A stretch of 64,000 nucleotides of DNA from Novosphingobium malaysiense (GTDB lineage Bacteria > Pseudomonadota > Alphaproteobacteria > Sphingomonadales > Sphingomonadaceae): NCBI RefSeq assembly GCF_000802225.1, contig NZ_JTDI01000003.1, forward strand, positions 434,001-498,000, given 5' to 3'. Of this stretch, positions 1 through 7,546 are shown piece by piece (position 1 is the first letter of the stretch; every line of letters starts with the position of its first letter). Both the position numbers and the translations under genes were made by a program. The notes below the pieces were generated by a model. That model was given only the letters and a program-made list of their open reading frames with translations, made no database searches and was not told the DNA's origin.

Positions 1-10
1 GCAAAAAGCA

Positions 11-376
11 TCAGGCGGGCCGTTCCCTCCATGACCGCGGCGCTTCGTCGACGGCGGCGGCCTGGTTGGCCTGCCGCAACACGCTCTCCAGCGCCTCGAG
101 ATACCCGTTGAAGGCAGCGCGCCCCTGCGGGGTAAGCCGGCAACGCGTCTGCGGGCGCTTACCCTCGTAACCCTTTTCGATTTCCACGTGGCCGGCTTCT
201 TCCAGCACTGCGAGGTGCCGGTTGAGATTGCCGTCGGTTAGGCCGCACAGGCTCTTCAGGCGCGAAAAGGAAAGGCCGTCGGGCTGCCCGGCCAGCGACG
301 TCACGATGCCGAGCCGCGCGCGTTCGTGAAACACCCGGTCCAGCCCGTCGAAAGCGAACGGCGTATTGCGCTCCAC
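11..376 (-). CDS. Winged-helix transcriptional regulator (MarR/ArsR-like, 121 aa)
   Basis: A small DNA-binding regulator. The protein reads as one winged helix-turn-helix: a helix rich in R/L (FHERARLGIVTSLAG), the recognition helix around SFSRLKSLCGLTDGNLNRHL, and a wing at GYEGKRPQTRCRLTPQGR; this order is typical of the PF13601-type 'winged helix DNA-binding domain' proteins. I start at GTG 376, one base after the stop of the upstream membrane-protein gene; an upstream TTG at 421 would overlap that gene by 44 nt. The regulator and the membrane protein form one transcription unit, a layout common for this family, where the regulator controls its own operon. The effector is unknown. Confidence 0.8.
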   Translation of the reverse strand: MERNTPFAFDGLDRVFHERARLGIVTSLAGQPDGLSFSRLKSLCGLTDGNLNRHLAVLEEAGHVEIEKGYEGKRPQTRCRLTPQGRAAFNGYLEALESVLRQANQAAAVDEAPRSWRERPA

Positions 377-377
377 A

Positions 378-982
378 TCAAGCACGAAAGGAAATCTCCC
401 GATCAGATAAGACCCAGGCAATCGCGAAATGCCCGATGATGAAAGGACTGCCGACCATCAGCGGCGTCAGGCCGCCGTGTTGTCCGGCCAGGAACAGCCC
501 TGCGGTGCCGCTTAGCAGGAACCACGCGCCAGGCCAGACTATCTTGTGGGGCATCGAGGGAAAGGCCGCAAAAGCGACCAGCCCCATGACCATTTGCCAG
601 ATCCCCGGAACAAGCCAGGAGGCCTGAGGAGCGTAGAGCAGGATGACGAGCGGAACGACAGTGGAGATCGCGGCGCTCGGAAGGGTAAAGCGCATGGCCG
701 ACGTCAGCATCTGCCTTGCCATGTCGTCGCCTTCGCGCAGTGTCCGCGCGACGGCCTCGATCCCGATCAGCAGGAAGCCATCAGCAGGCCCCAGATGATC
801 ACGAACTGCGTGTCGTCGGCCGCGAAACGGTGAGGCCAGGCGAGTTGCAGCACGGTTATCATGACGGACATCAGGCCGACCATGCCGACAGCTGCCGGGG
901 CGAATCCACTGAACCGCGTACTGACTGCCAATTGCGCGCGAATGTCTGCGATCTGGGCAATCGCTCGGTCGACGTCGGACAT
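378..982 (-). pseudogene. Multi-pass membrane protein gene broken by a -1 frameshift
   Basis: Two adjacent reading frames make one protein. The 5' part starts at ATG 982 (SD-like GAGAGGGA just upstream) with MSDVDRAIAQIADIRAQLA, crosses one membrane segment and ends at a TGA at 767-769. The other frame continues without a gap as GFLLIGIEAVARTL and runs to a stop at 378, through about four hydrophobic segments. The frames meet near 776-782 and one base is missing to join them. The joined product (about 200 aa, four to five membrane helices) is what one expects next to the small winged-helix regulator that follows 1 nt later. It is either a real inactivating frameshift, a sequencing error, or much less likely a programmed shift. 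I do not recognise a function. Confidence 0.65.
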
Positions 983-1155
983 CGGTGATCCCTCTCTATC
1001 TTTGCAGGGCAAAGTAAGGGGCATCGCGGTTCCGTCAAGATGTCTGAACCCGGATACGGCGATCATGTCCTGCGGAGTGCGCCAGAGCCAAGCAAGCGGG
1101 GGGCGGATAACTTCCGAATCTTTCCGAAAGGCTATTGCCAGATGTCTGAAAACAT

Positions 1156-1231
1156 TGGTGACCCCTACGGGACTCGAACCCGTGTTTCAGCCGTGAGAGG
1201 GCCGCGTCCTAGACCGCTAGACGAAGGGGCC
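1156..1231 (-). tRNA. tRNA-Glu (anticodon CTC)
   Basis: Reverse-strand cloverleaf of 76 nt including an encoded CCA. Acceptor GGCCCCT pairs with AGGGGTC; the discriminator is A; the T loop reads GGTTCGAGTCC; the anticodon loop is C-T-CTC-A-C style (loop CTCTCAC), giving anticodon CTC. It is nearly identical to the tRNA-Glu 37 nt away. Confidence 0.95.
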
Positions 1232-1268
1232 AAATGCCATGATGCGCCACCCCGGGCACTGTATCGGA

Positions 1269-1344
1269 TGGTGACCCCTACGGGACTCGAACCCGTGTTT
1301 CAGCCGTGAAAGGGCCGCGTCCTAGACCGCTAGACGAAGGGGCC
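1269..1344 (-). tRNA. tRNA-Glu (anticodon TTC)
   Basis: Reverse-strand cloverleaf of 76 nt with encoded CCA. It differs from the neighbouring tRNA-Glu essentially only in the anticodon loop (CTTTCAC here, anticodon TTC). The two genes are in tandem and on the same strand, so they are likely a local duplication that diverged at the wobble base and are probably co-transcribed. Confidence 0.95.
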
Positions 1345-1435
1345 ATTCCGATCAGTGCCGGTGGCAGGACCGGCCCTCTAGCGGTGGGGTGGAGGGGGGT
1401 CAAGCCCCCGCGAAAGATTTATCGAGCAGGGTCTC

Positions 1436-3223
1436 TCAGTCGGCAAAGGCCGCGTCGTCCAGATGAAGCTCGGCCTGCGGACGGCTGCCCCAGTCGTCGA
1501 TCTTTGCCCGGCCTGCAAGCCATAGCCGACGATCCTGCGAAGCGTGCAACAGGGCCTGGCCCATTTCCGTTTCTGCGCAACGGAACGCCATGGCCTTGAA
1601 GCGTCCCCCGTCCTGTCCGCCGACGATAAGACGGACATGGTCCGCACCGACGATATCGGCCTTGACGATCCGTACCGGTCCCACGGCGACGCGCGGGCCA
1701 GGCCAGCCCATGCCGAAGGGCCCGGCGCTTTCCAGCGTCTCCACAAGGGTGGGGGTCAGACCGCCCGGCGATAGCGCCAGATCGAGCAGCATGGCCTGGT
1801 TGGCGCTGGCGCGCGACACGTCGCTCGCCAGCAGCGAATCGAGCCATTCGGAGAGCGCTTCGAGCTTGCCGGGCGCGATGGTGAGGCCGGCCGCCATGGC
1901 ATGGCCGCCCCCGGCAACCAGCAGACCTGCTTCGCGAGCGGCAATGATAGCGGCGCCCAGGTCGACACCGGAGATCGATCGGCCCGAACCCTTGCCGTTG
2001 CCTGCATCGTCGGCATTGAGGGCGATGACGAGCGTGGGCTTGCCGGTCTTTTCCTTTATGCGGCCGGCAACGATGCCGATCACGCCGGGATGCCAGCCCT
2101 GACCTGCAAGAACCAGAACCGAACGGTTGTGCTGACGCTCGATCTGCATTTCGGCTGCTTCCTGCACCGCCTGCTCGATTGCGCGGCGCTCGTCATTGAG
2201 ACGCGAAAGCTGGCTTGCCAGTTCGCGCGCCTCGTCGGGATCGGTCGTCGTGAGCAGGCGGACGCCCAGCGTCGATTCGCCGACGCGCCCGCCGGCGTTG
2301 ATGCGCGGACCGAGAGCGAAGCCGAGGTCCGAGCAGGTCGGGGCCCGATTGAGGCGGCTGGCGTCGATCAGGGCCGCCATGCCGATGTTGTCGCGCCGGG
2401 CCATGACCTTGAGGCCCTGCGCCACCAGTGCGCGGTTGAGCCCGTGAAGTGCCGCGACGTCGGCCACGGTTCCCAGGGCGACGAGATCCAGCAGTGCGAA
2501 CAGGTCCGGTTCGCGCCGGGTCTCGAAGTAGCCGCGCTGGCGCAAGGTACGCACCGTCGCAACGGCGAGCAGGAAAGCCACGCCGACGGCAGCAAGATGG
2601 CCGTGGCCTGCCGCCAGTTCGCTTTCATCCAGCCGGTTGGGGTTGACCAGCGCCGCGGCGCGCGGAAGCTCCGGCGCGCACTTGTGGTGATCGACGACGA
2701 TGACGTCCACGCCGGCTTCATGGGCCATGTTCAGCGCTTCGTGCGCCATGGCTCCGCAATCGACGGTGACGATAAGGCTGGAGCCTTCCCCCGCGATCCG
2801 CACCAGTGCCTCGCCGCTCGGGCCGTAGCCCTCGAGCAGACGGTCCGGGATGTAATACCGGGCCTCGTGGCCGAGCCGGCGCATCAGCAGGATCAGCAAC
2901 GCCGCGCTGGTCGCCCCGTCGACATCGTAGTCGCCGTAGACGGTCACTGTCTCGCCGGTCATCACTGCCTGAGCGAGCCGGTCGGACGCTGCGTCCATGT
3001 CGCGGAATGCGGACGGGTCGGGCAGGAAGGCGCGAAGGGAAGGGGTGCGGTGGCGTTCCAGGTCTTCGCGCGCGACACCGCGCGAAAGCAGCAGCTGGGT
3101 GACGATATCGTCCTCGAGGCTGGCGGGGCCTTCTGACAGGTCCATGTTGCCACCGCGCCAGCGCCAGGACTTGCCGGTGAGGGATCGGTCGATACCGAAC
3201 AGGGAAGCGGGTCGCGAAGCCAT
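1436..3223 (-). CDS. recJ: Single-stranded-DNA-specific 5'-3' exonuclease RecJ
   Basis: RecJ degrades 5'-ended single-stranded DNA in RecF-pathway recombination, mismatch repair and base-excision repair. The 595-aa product has the DHH phosphoesterase core: YGDYDVDGATSAALL (metal-binding aspartates, about residue 96-110), TVDCGAMAHEA, and the signature VIVVDHHKC; a DHHA1 domain follows with GRVGESTLGVRLL and the glycine-rich VAGGGHAMAAGLTI. Length agrees with the family (about 570-600 aa). The start is ATG 3223; it is divergent from the flavodoxin-like gene. The stop lies about 90 nt from the tRNA-Glu pair. Confidence 0.95.
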   Translation of the reverse strand: MASRPASLFGIDRSLTGKSWRWRGGNMDLSEGPASLEDDIVTQLLLSRGVAREDLERHRTPSLRAFLPDPSAFRDMDAASDRLAQAVMTGETVTVYGDYDVDGATSAALLILLMRRLGHEARYYIPDRLLEGYGPSGEALVRIAGEGSSLIVTVDCGAMAHEALNMAHEAGVDVIVVDHHKCAPELPRAAALVNPNRLDESELAAGHGHLAAVGVAFLLAVATVRTLRQRGYFETRREPDLFALLDLVALGTVADVAALHGLNRALVAQGLKVMARRDNIGMAALIDASRLNRAPTCSDLGFALGPRINAGGRVGESTLGVRLLTTTDPDEARELASQLSRLNDERRAIEQAVQEAAEMQIERQHNRSVLVLAGQGWHPGVIGIVAGRIKEKTGKPTLVIALNADDAGNGKGSGRSISGVDLGAAIIAAREAGLLVAGGGHAMAAGLTIAPGKLEALSEWLDSLLASDVSRASANQAMLLDLALSPGGLTPTLVETLESAGPFGMGWPGPRVAVGPVRIVKADIVGADHVRLIVGGQDGGRFKAMAFRCAETEMGQALLHASQDRRLWLAGRAKIDDWGSRPQAELHLDDAAFAD

Positions 3224-3293
3224 GGCTACATGGTTAGACTACCTCGTGCAGGGCGCAAAGAGCCGCGCGAAGTTTGCTGAGGAAGGTTACGCG

Positions 3294-3767
3294 ATGCTTG
3301 CAATCATCTGGCACAGTCGCACCGGTGCCGCTCGCGCCATGGCGAGGGCGGTGTTCGAAGGTGCCGACGGCAATGCGCGGCTGCTGGCGGCTGCAGACGT
3401 CGAACCGAACGACCTGCTGCAGGCACAGGGCTATGCTTTCGTGTGTCCGGAAAACCTGGCCTCCATGTCGGGCCAGATGAAGGAGATGTTCGACCGGTGC
3501 TATTACCCGCTGCTCGGGCGCGTCGAGGGGCGGCCCTATGCGACGGCGATCGCGGCGGGCTCCGACGGTTCCGGCGCGCAGGCCCAGATCGACCGCATCG
3601 TGACGGGTTGGCGCCTCAAGCGCGTGGCGGAACCGATGATCGTCAACATGGGGGCGCAGACGCCGGAAGAGATCATGGCCGAAAAGACCGTGGCCGAAGA
3701 CGTGCTGGACGAATGTCGGCACCTGGGCATGGCTTTTGCCGAGGGTCTTTCGCTCGGGATATTCTGA
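3294..3767 (+). CDS. Flavodoxin-family NAD(P)H-dependent oxidoreductase (157 aa)
   Basis: A small cytosolic FMN-binding-fold protein. It begins MLAIIWHSRTGAARAMARAV, where beta-strand 1 is followed by the SRTGAA phosphate-binding loop typical of flavodoxin-like reductases; ENLASMSGQMKEMFDRCYY matches the second flavin loop. I start at ATG 3294 because a good GAGGAAGG Shine-Dalgarno sequence lies 7 nt upstream; longer versions run into the recJ 5' end. It is transcribed away from recJ. The electron partner is unknown; it could also be a WrbA-like or uncharacterised flavoprotein. Confidence 0.8.
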   Translation: MLAIIWHSRTGAARAMARAVFEGADGNARLLAAADVEPNDLLQAQGYAFVCPENLASMSGQMKEMFDRCYYPLLGRVEGRPYATAIAAGSDGSGAQAQIDRIVTGWRLKRVAEPMIVNMGAQTPEEIMAEKTVAEDVLDECRHLGMAFAEGLSLGIF

Positions 3768-3850
3768 AAACACACATCGCGAATTGTTCGCCCGCATCGT
3801 AAATGGATTCGACGAGCCATTGATAATCATGCCTGTTTTGTGCAGTCATC

Positions 3851-4633
3851 ATGCCAATCGTTCAGAAATCGGATCTGCCCCGCATGCAAAATGACAGTAA
3901 GGAGCGTGCAGGGCTCCAGATCCTGTTTGCCCGAAACAGCCGTCCCAGCGCAGACGATGTCGCTGCGATGCTGGACAGTGCCGAATCCGGCATCAGTGCG
4001 CGCATAACGCACCGCCCGCCGTCGGACGAAGGTTGGCTGGAACTGCTGGCAAGCGGCCTGACGTTCGATCTTCGCGGCCTCGCGCCGGCCGCGCCGGTTC
4101 CCTTTGAACCGATGATGCATCGCTATGGATTCGAGACGGAAGCCCCGGTCGAAGATATAGAAGCGGTGGAACTCGTTGCATCGGGGCACATCGCGGCGGG
4201 TGCCGGGTTGCAGCCGGTCGTGCGCATGCTTGCGAACCTTGCTGCGGATTTAGTGCTGCGCCTGCCGGCGCGGGCCGTCGTCTGGCAACCGGCGCAGACG
4301 ATGATGGAGCCGCAATACTTCTCGCGTACCGTCTATAACTGGCTTTCCGGCGGCGCTTTCCCTGCGCTCGGGCTTACCGCGCTGGAGGCGGGAGCGGACG
4401 GGAGCGTAAACAGCACCGGGCTTTCCTATTTCATCGGGCAGGACCTGCAACTCGAAGGCAGGCGGGGCGAAGCTCCGGTCGATGCCGTGAAGCTGGCGAT
4501 ACGCCTGGTCGACTATCTGGTTTGCAACGGTCCGCTGGTGGAGCGACAGGTCATCGAGGCAGGGGAAGGCGGGCTGATTGCCGAGCCGTCGCCGTTCCAG
4601 AACCGCGTCCTGATCTGGCGGGAACGGGCCTGA
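3851..4633 (+). CDS. Conserved hypothetical protein (260 aa)
   Basis: I do not recognise this gene with confidence. It is soluble, without signal peptide or membrane segment. Regions that look structured are ITHRPPSDEGWLELLAS near residue 50, the strand-helix block VVWQPAQTMMEPQYFSRTV around residue 140-160, and YFIGQDLQLEG near residue 195; the layout is loosely reminiscent of the DUF4261 group, but this is a guess. No clear ribosome-binding site precedes ATG 3851, and ATG 3884 is an alternative. It is followed in the same direction by the AHH-nuclease gene. Confidence 0.6.
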   Translation: MPIVQKSDLPRMQNDSKERAGLQILFARNSRPSADDVAAMLDSAESGISARITHRPPSDEGWLELLASGLTFDLRGLAPAAPVPFEPMMHRYGFETEAPVEDIEAVELVASGHIAAGAGLQPVVRMLANLAADLVLRLPARAVVWQPAQTMMEPQYFSRTVYNWLSGGAFPALGLTALEAGADGSVNSTGLSYFIGQDLQLEGRRGEAPVDAVKLAIRLVDYLVCNGPLVERQVIEAGEGGLIAEPSPFQNRVLIWRERA

Positions 4634-4658
4634 TCGGTCACGGGCTCTGCGGGACTAT

Positions 4659-5174
4659 CTGCCTTTTCGGGCGGTCAACCGCCGCGGGTGGCCGGGTCAT
4701 GATCCTGGTCTGCAACGCCATCACCTCCTGCCCCGCGAATTGCTGACCCACTCCGCGTTCCGGCGCATGTTCATGCAAGGTAGCGCAAAGCGGCGTAGCT
4801 TCGACGATTTTCGCGACAATGGCCTGCTGCTGCCCTGCCGGGAATCGGCGGCCTTGCGGATGGGCCTGCCGCTCCATCGCGGACCGCACCGCCATTACAA
4901 TGCGATGGTTATCGAGCGGGTCGGTCAGATCGAAGGAGAATGGACCACCTTGCGGCCGCGGGACGACGCCGCAGCCGCAGCCCAGGTGCAATGGCGCCTA
5001 GCACTGCTGCAACGGGCCTTGCGCCGTTTCCTGCTCGATGGCCGCAGGCGCCGGCTTCTGCTCAACCGCCAGGATCCCCTGGGCGCGGGGATCAATTATT
5101 CCGATCTGGACGTTGTTGCAGAGGCCCTGTGGGGCGCATCCGGCTCGCCGCACAGGGACAAGGAAGCCGCCTAG
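4659..5174 (+). CDS. AHH-type HNH/EndoVII-fold nuclease-like protein; non-canonical start
   Basis: The product belongs to the small AHH (HNH/endonuclease VII superfamily) proteins. In reading order it has GLQRHHLLPRELL (the paired-histidine metal motif), FDDFRDNGLLLPC (the family's Asn and LP element) and LPLHRGPHRHYNAMV (the second His motif); this is the full HH...N...H pattern. The first conventional start in frame is TTG 4740, which would drop the HH motif. The frame is open upstream to a stop at 4611-4613 with no ATG, GTG or TTG, so translation must begin at a rarer codon; I place it tentatively at CTG 4659 (LPFRAVNRRG...). The stop overlaps the stop of the convergent oxygenase gene within a CTAG. 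The role (housekeeping nuclease, toxin remnant or decayed gene) is unknown. Confidence 0.6.
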   Translation: MPFRAVNRRGWPGHDPGLQRHHLLPRELLTHSAFRRMFMQGSAKRRSFDDFRDNGLLLPCRESAALRMGLPLHRGPHRHYNAMVIERVGQIEGEWTTLRPRDDAAAAAQVQWRLALLQRALRRFLLDGRRRRLLLNRQDPLGAGINYSDLDVVAEALWGASGSPHRDKEAA

Positions 5175-6121
5175 ACCGCACCGATCCGGCTGAGCAGTTC
5201 GGTCTTGGCGGCCTCATATTGCGCCAGCAGCGCGTCCACGCGTTCCGCCACGGGTTCGACGGCCTCGACGGCGCCGATGCCCTGACCGGAGCCCCAGATG
5301 TCCTTCCAGGCCTTGGCTTCCATGTTGCCGCCCGAACCGAAATTCATCTGGCTCTTGTCGCCTTCGGGCAAGTTGTCCGGGTCCATCCCGGCGGCCGCGA
5401 TCGAGCTTCGCAGGTAGTTGCCATGAACTCCGGTGAACAGGTTGGAATAGACGATGTCGGCGGCATTCCCGTCGACGATGGCCTGCTTGTAGGCGTCGAC
5501 GGCATTGGCTTCGGTCGTCGCGATCCACGGCGTGCCGATATAGGCGAAGTCGGCGCCCATGGCCTGTGCCGCAAGGATCGAGCGTCCGCACGCGATCGAG
5601 CCCGACAAGGCGATCGGACCATCGAACCAGGCGCGGATTTCCTGCATGAGGGCGAAAGGCGATTGCGGGCCGGCATGGCCGCCTGCGCCCGCGGCAACCG
5701 CGATCAGGCCGTCAGCCCCCTTTTCGACCGCCTTGCGGGCAAACGCATTGTCGATGACGTCATGCATGACCATGCCGCCCCAACCGTGGACGGCCGCGTT
5801 GACCTCCTCATTCGCACCCAGCGAGGTGATGACGAGCGGCACCTTCCACTTTTCGAGCGTCTTGAGGTCTTCCTCGAGCCGGTTGTTGGTGCGGTGCACG
5901 ATCATGTTGACCGCGAAGGGGGCAGTGCAGCTAGTGGTTTCCTCGGTGATGCGGTGCAGCCATTCGTCGAGCTGGCTTGCCGGGCGCGCGTTCAGCGCAG
6001 GAAAGCTGCCGACAATCCCGGATCGAACCTGGGCGATGACCAGGTCGGGATTGGAAACGATGAACATGGGGGCGGCAATGACAGGCAGGCGCAGCCGTCG
6101 GAAAAGCGCGGGCAGGGGCAT
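5171..6121 (-). CDS. Nitronate monooxygenase family flavoprotein (316 aa)
   Basis: FMN-dependent TIM-barrel enzyme of the nitronate monooxygenase/2-nitropropane dioxygenase family; many members in catabolic clusters have unknown substrates. Features: LRLPVIAAPMFIVSNP at the N-terminus (FMN strand 1), VAAGAGGHAG (the GAGGH flavin-phosphate loop), ALSGSIACGRSILAAQAMGADFAYIGT (second phosphate loop). I choose ATG 6121 because GGA lies 6 nt upstream; ATG 6127 has no spaced ribosome-binding site. A perfect inverted repeat lies just upstream (6131-6150), so a repressor bound there would block expression. It is divergent from the hotdog dehydratase. Confidence 0.85.
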   Translation of the reverse strand: MPLPALFRRLRLPVIAAPMFIVSNPDLVIAQVRSGIVGSFPALNARPASQLDEWLHRITEETTSCTAPFAVNMIVHRTNNRLEEDLKTLEKWKVPLVITSLGANEEVNAAVHGWGGMVMHDVIDNAFARKAVEKGADGLIAVAAGAGGHAGPQSPFALMQEIRAWFDGPIALSGSIACGRSILAAQAMGADFAYIGTPWIATTEANAVDAYKQAIVDGNAADIVYSNLFTGVHGNYLRSSIAAAGMDPDNLPEGDKSQMNFGSGGNMEAKAWKDIWGSGQGIGAVEAVEPVAERVDALLAQYEAAKTELLSRIGAV

Positions 6122-6130
6122 GGACATTCC

Positions 6131-6150
6131 GTTTAATCGAGCGATTAAAC
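6131..6150. promoter_or_regulatory. Perfect inverted-repeat operator (GTTTAATCG / CGATTAAAC)
   Basis: Two 9-nt arms, GTTTAATCG and CGATTAAAC, are separated by 2 nt (AG). It is an AT-rich palindrome in GC-rich DNA, in the divergent space between the nitronate monooxygenase and the dehydratase, 10 nt upstream of the monooxygenase start. The shape fits a TetR- or GntR-type repressor dimer. The regulator is not adjacent. Confidence 0.6.
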
Positions 6151-6316
6151 GGCGCATAATGCGGCTCTCGCTGCATGTCGAGGGGGGGCGGTAACGCCAT
6201 GGCGTTTCGCGGGTCTGCCGGTGCAAAGGAACGTGACCTTGACCGCGCATCATGTAATAGGCAGCACTGTCGACTAGTTTACCAGCCCATCAGCGGCCTT
6301 GAGAGAGGATCACCCG

Positions 6317-7483
6317 ATGTCCGAACAGACGCTCGATTGCAGCGATATCGACCAGTATCTCGGCAAGCCGATCGATTCCTCGCCCGTGCGCGAGCCCATC
6401 GGCAACAACGACATCCGTCGTTGGGCCCAGGCGATGCACTACCCGAACCTGCTGCATTTCGACCCGGCCTATGCCGCCGGCAGCCGCTACGGGAAGCTCG
6501 TGGCGCCGCAAAGCTTCCCCATCGTCATCGACGATGGCCATGGGTCGGCGCCGGCCTGCGTCGGCAAGATCCCGGAATCGCACCTGCTTTTCGCGGGTGA
6601 CGAATGGTGGTTCTACGACGTCAAGGTCCACGGCGGCGACACGCTGAGCAACGAGCGCATTCCCTTCGACTACACGGTCAAGCAGACCGGTTTCGGCCCC
6701 ACCTGCTTCCAGCGCGGCGACAATTTCTATCGCAACCAGAACGGCGAACTGATCGCCAAGCAGCGTTCGACTTCGCTGCGCTACAGCGCGCAGGCGGGCG
6801 GCGAAAACGTCAATCCGGCCGATTTCGACGAGCCGGAGTGGAGCGACGAGGAAATGGAAAAGCTGGAGGAGCGCAAGTTCGCGTGGATCCAGATGCTCCA
6901 CGACCTCGGTCACAAGGAACGCTGGTGGGATGACGTCAAGGTCGGCGACCAGCTTCCAGAGCGCGTGTTCGGTCCGCATACCATCGCCAGCTTCACCACC
7001 GAATGGCGCGCCTACCTGTTCACCTGCTGGGGCACGCTCGACCGCCGCGAACTCGATCTCGAGGCGCTCGGCTTCACCAAGGAAATGGCCGGGCACGAGA
7101 ACGATCCCCACATGGAGCGGATCAATCCGGAACTGACCGACGGCGCCTATTTCGGTCCCTCGCGCGGTCACCTCTTCCCCAAGTATGCCCGCAAGATCGG
7201 TATGCCGCGCGGCTACGGCTATGGCGCTTCCATGGGGGCGTGGGTGACCGACTATCTTTCGGGATGGGCCGGGGAGCACGGCATGGTCGTGCACTCCACC
7301 GCCAATTACCGCGGCCCGGCGCTGACCGGCGACATCACCATCCAGACCGCCGAAGTTGTCGACAAGATGGTCGATGACGAAGGCCGCCATCTGGTGCAGG
7401 TCAAGCACCTCATGCAGAACCAGAACGGCGTGAAGATGTGCATGGGCACGGCGGAAATCGCCCTGCCCAAGAAGCCGGACTGA
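6317..7483 (+). CDS. MaoC/FAS1-like dehydratase domain protein (double hotdog, 388 aa)
   Basis: Likely an acyl-CoA hydratase/dehydratase built from two hotdog folds. The N-terminal half (PVREPIGNNDIRRWAQAMHYPN, then APQSFPIV and FAGDEWWFYDVKVHGGDTL) matches the FAS1-like MaoC N-terminal dehydratase domain; the C-terminal half (DDVKVGDQLPERVFGPHTIASFTTEW... HSTANYRGPALTGDITIQT) is a second MaoC-like domain. Start ATG 6317 has AGAGAGGA 8 nt upstream. It is divergent from the monooxygenase and followed by a good terminator, so it is monocistronic. Family members act in CoA-thioester degradation of steroids or aromatic acids; the actual substrate is unknown. Confidence 0.8.
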   Translation: MSEQTLDCSDIDQYLGKPIDSSPVREPIGNNDIRRWAQAMHYPNLLHFDPAYAAGSRYGKLVAPQSFPIVIDDGHGSAPACVGKIPESHLLFAGDEWWFYDVKVHGGDTLSNERIPFDYTVKQTGFGPTCFQRGDNFYRNQNGELIAKQRSTSLRYSAQAGGENVNPADFDEPEWSDEEMEKLEERKFAWIQMLHDLGHKERWWDDVKVGDQLPERVFGPHTIASFTTEWRAYLFTCWGTLDRRELDLEALGFTKEMAGHENDPHMERINPELTDGAYFGPSRGHLFPKYARKIGMPRGYGYGASMGAWVTDYLSGWAGEHGMVVHSTANYRGPALTGDITIQTAEVVDKMVDDEGRHLVQVKHLMQNQNGVKMCMGTAEIALPKKPD

Positions 7484-7507
7484 TCCGCTGGCCAAAGCTC
7501 CGTAAAG

Positions 7508-7538
7508 GAAAGGGTGCCCGAGCGGCGCCCTTTCTTTT
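7508..7538 (+). terminator. Rho-independent terminator of the dehydratase gene
   Basis: Stem GAAAGGGTGCC / GGCGCCCTTTC (one G-U pair) with a 5-nt loop and a TTTT tail at 7535-7538. Confidence 0.8.
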
Positions 7539-7546
7539 GCGCCCGG

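Noticed and set aside
1156..1344. Two similar tRNA-Glu genes as an integration site of a genomic island
   Set aside because: No integrase and no repeated tRNA end (att) elsewhere in the window; simple tandem duplication explains them.
1901..3136. Long plus-strand reading frame opposite recJ
   Set aside because: GC-rich third-position shadow of recJ; Arg/Gly-rich, no family motif; recJ on the other strand is certain.
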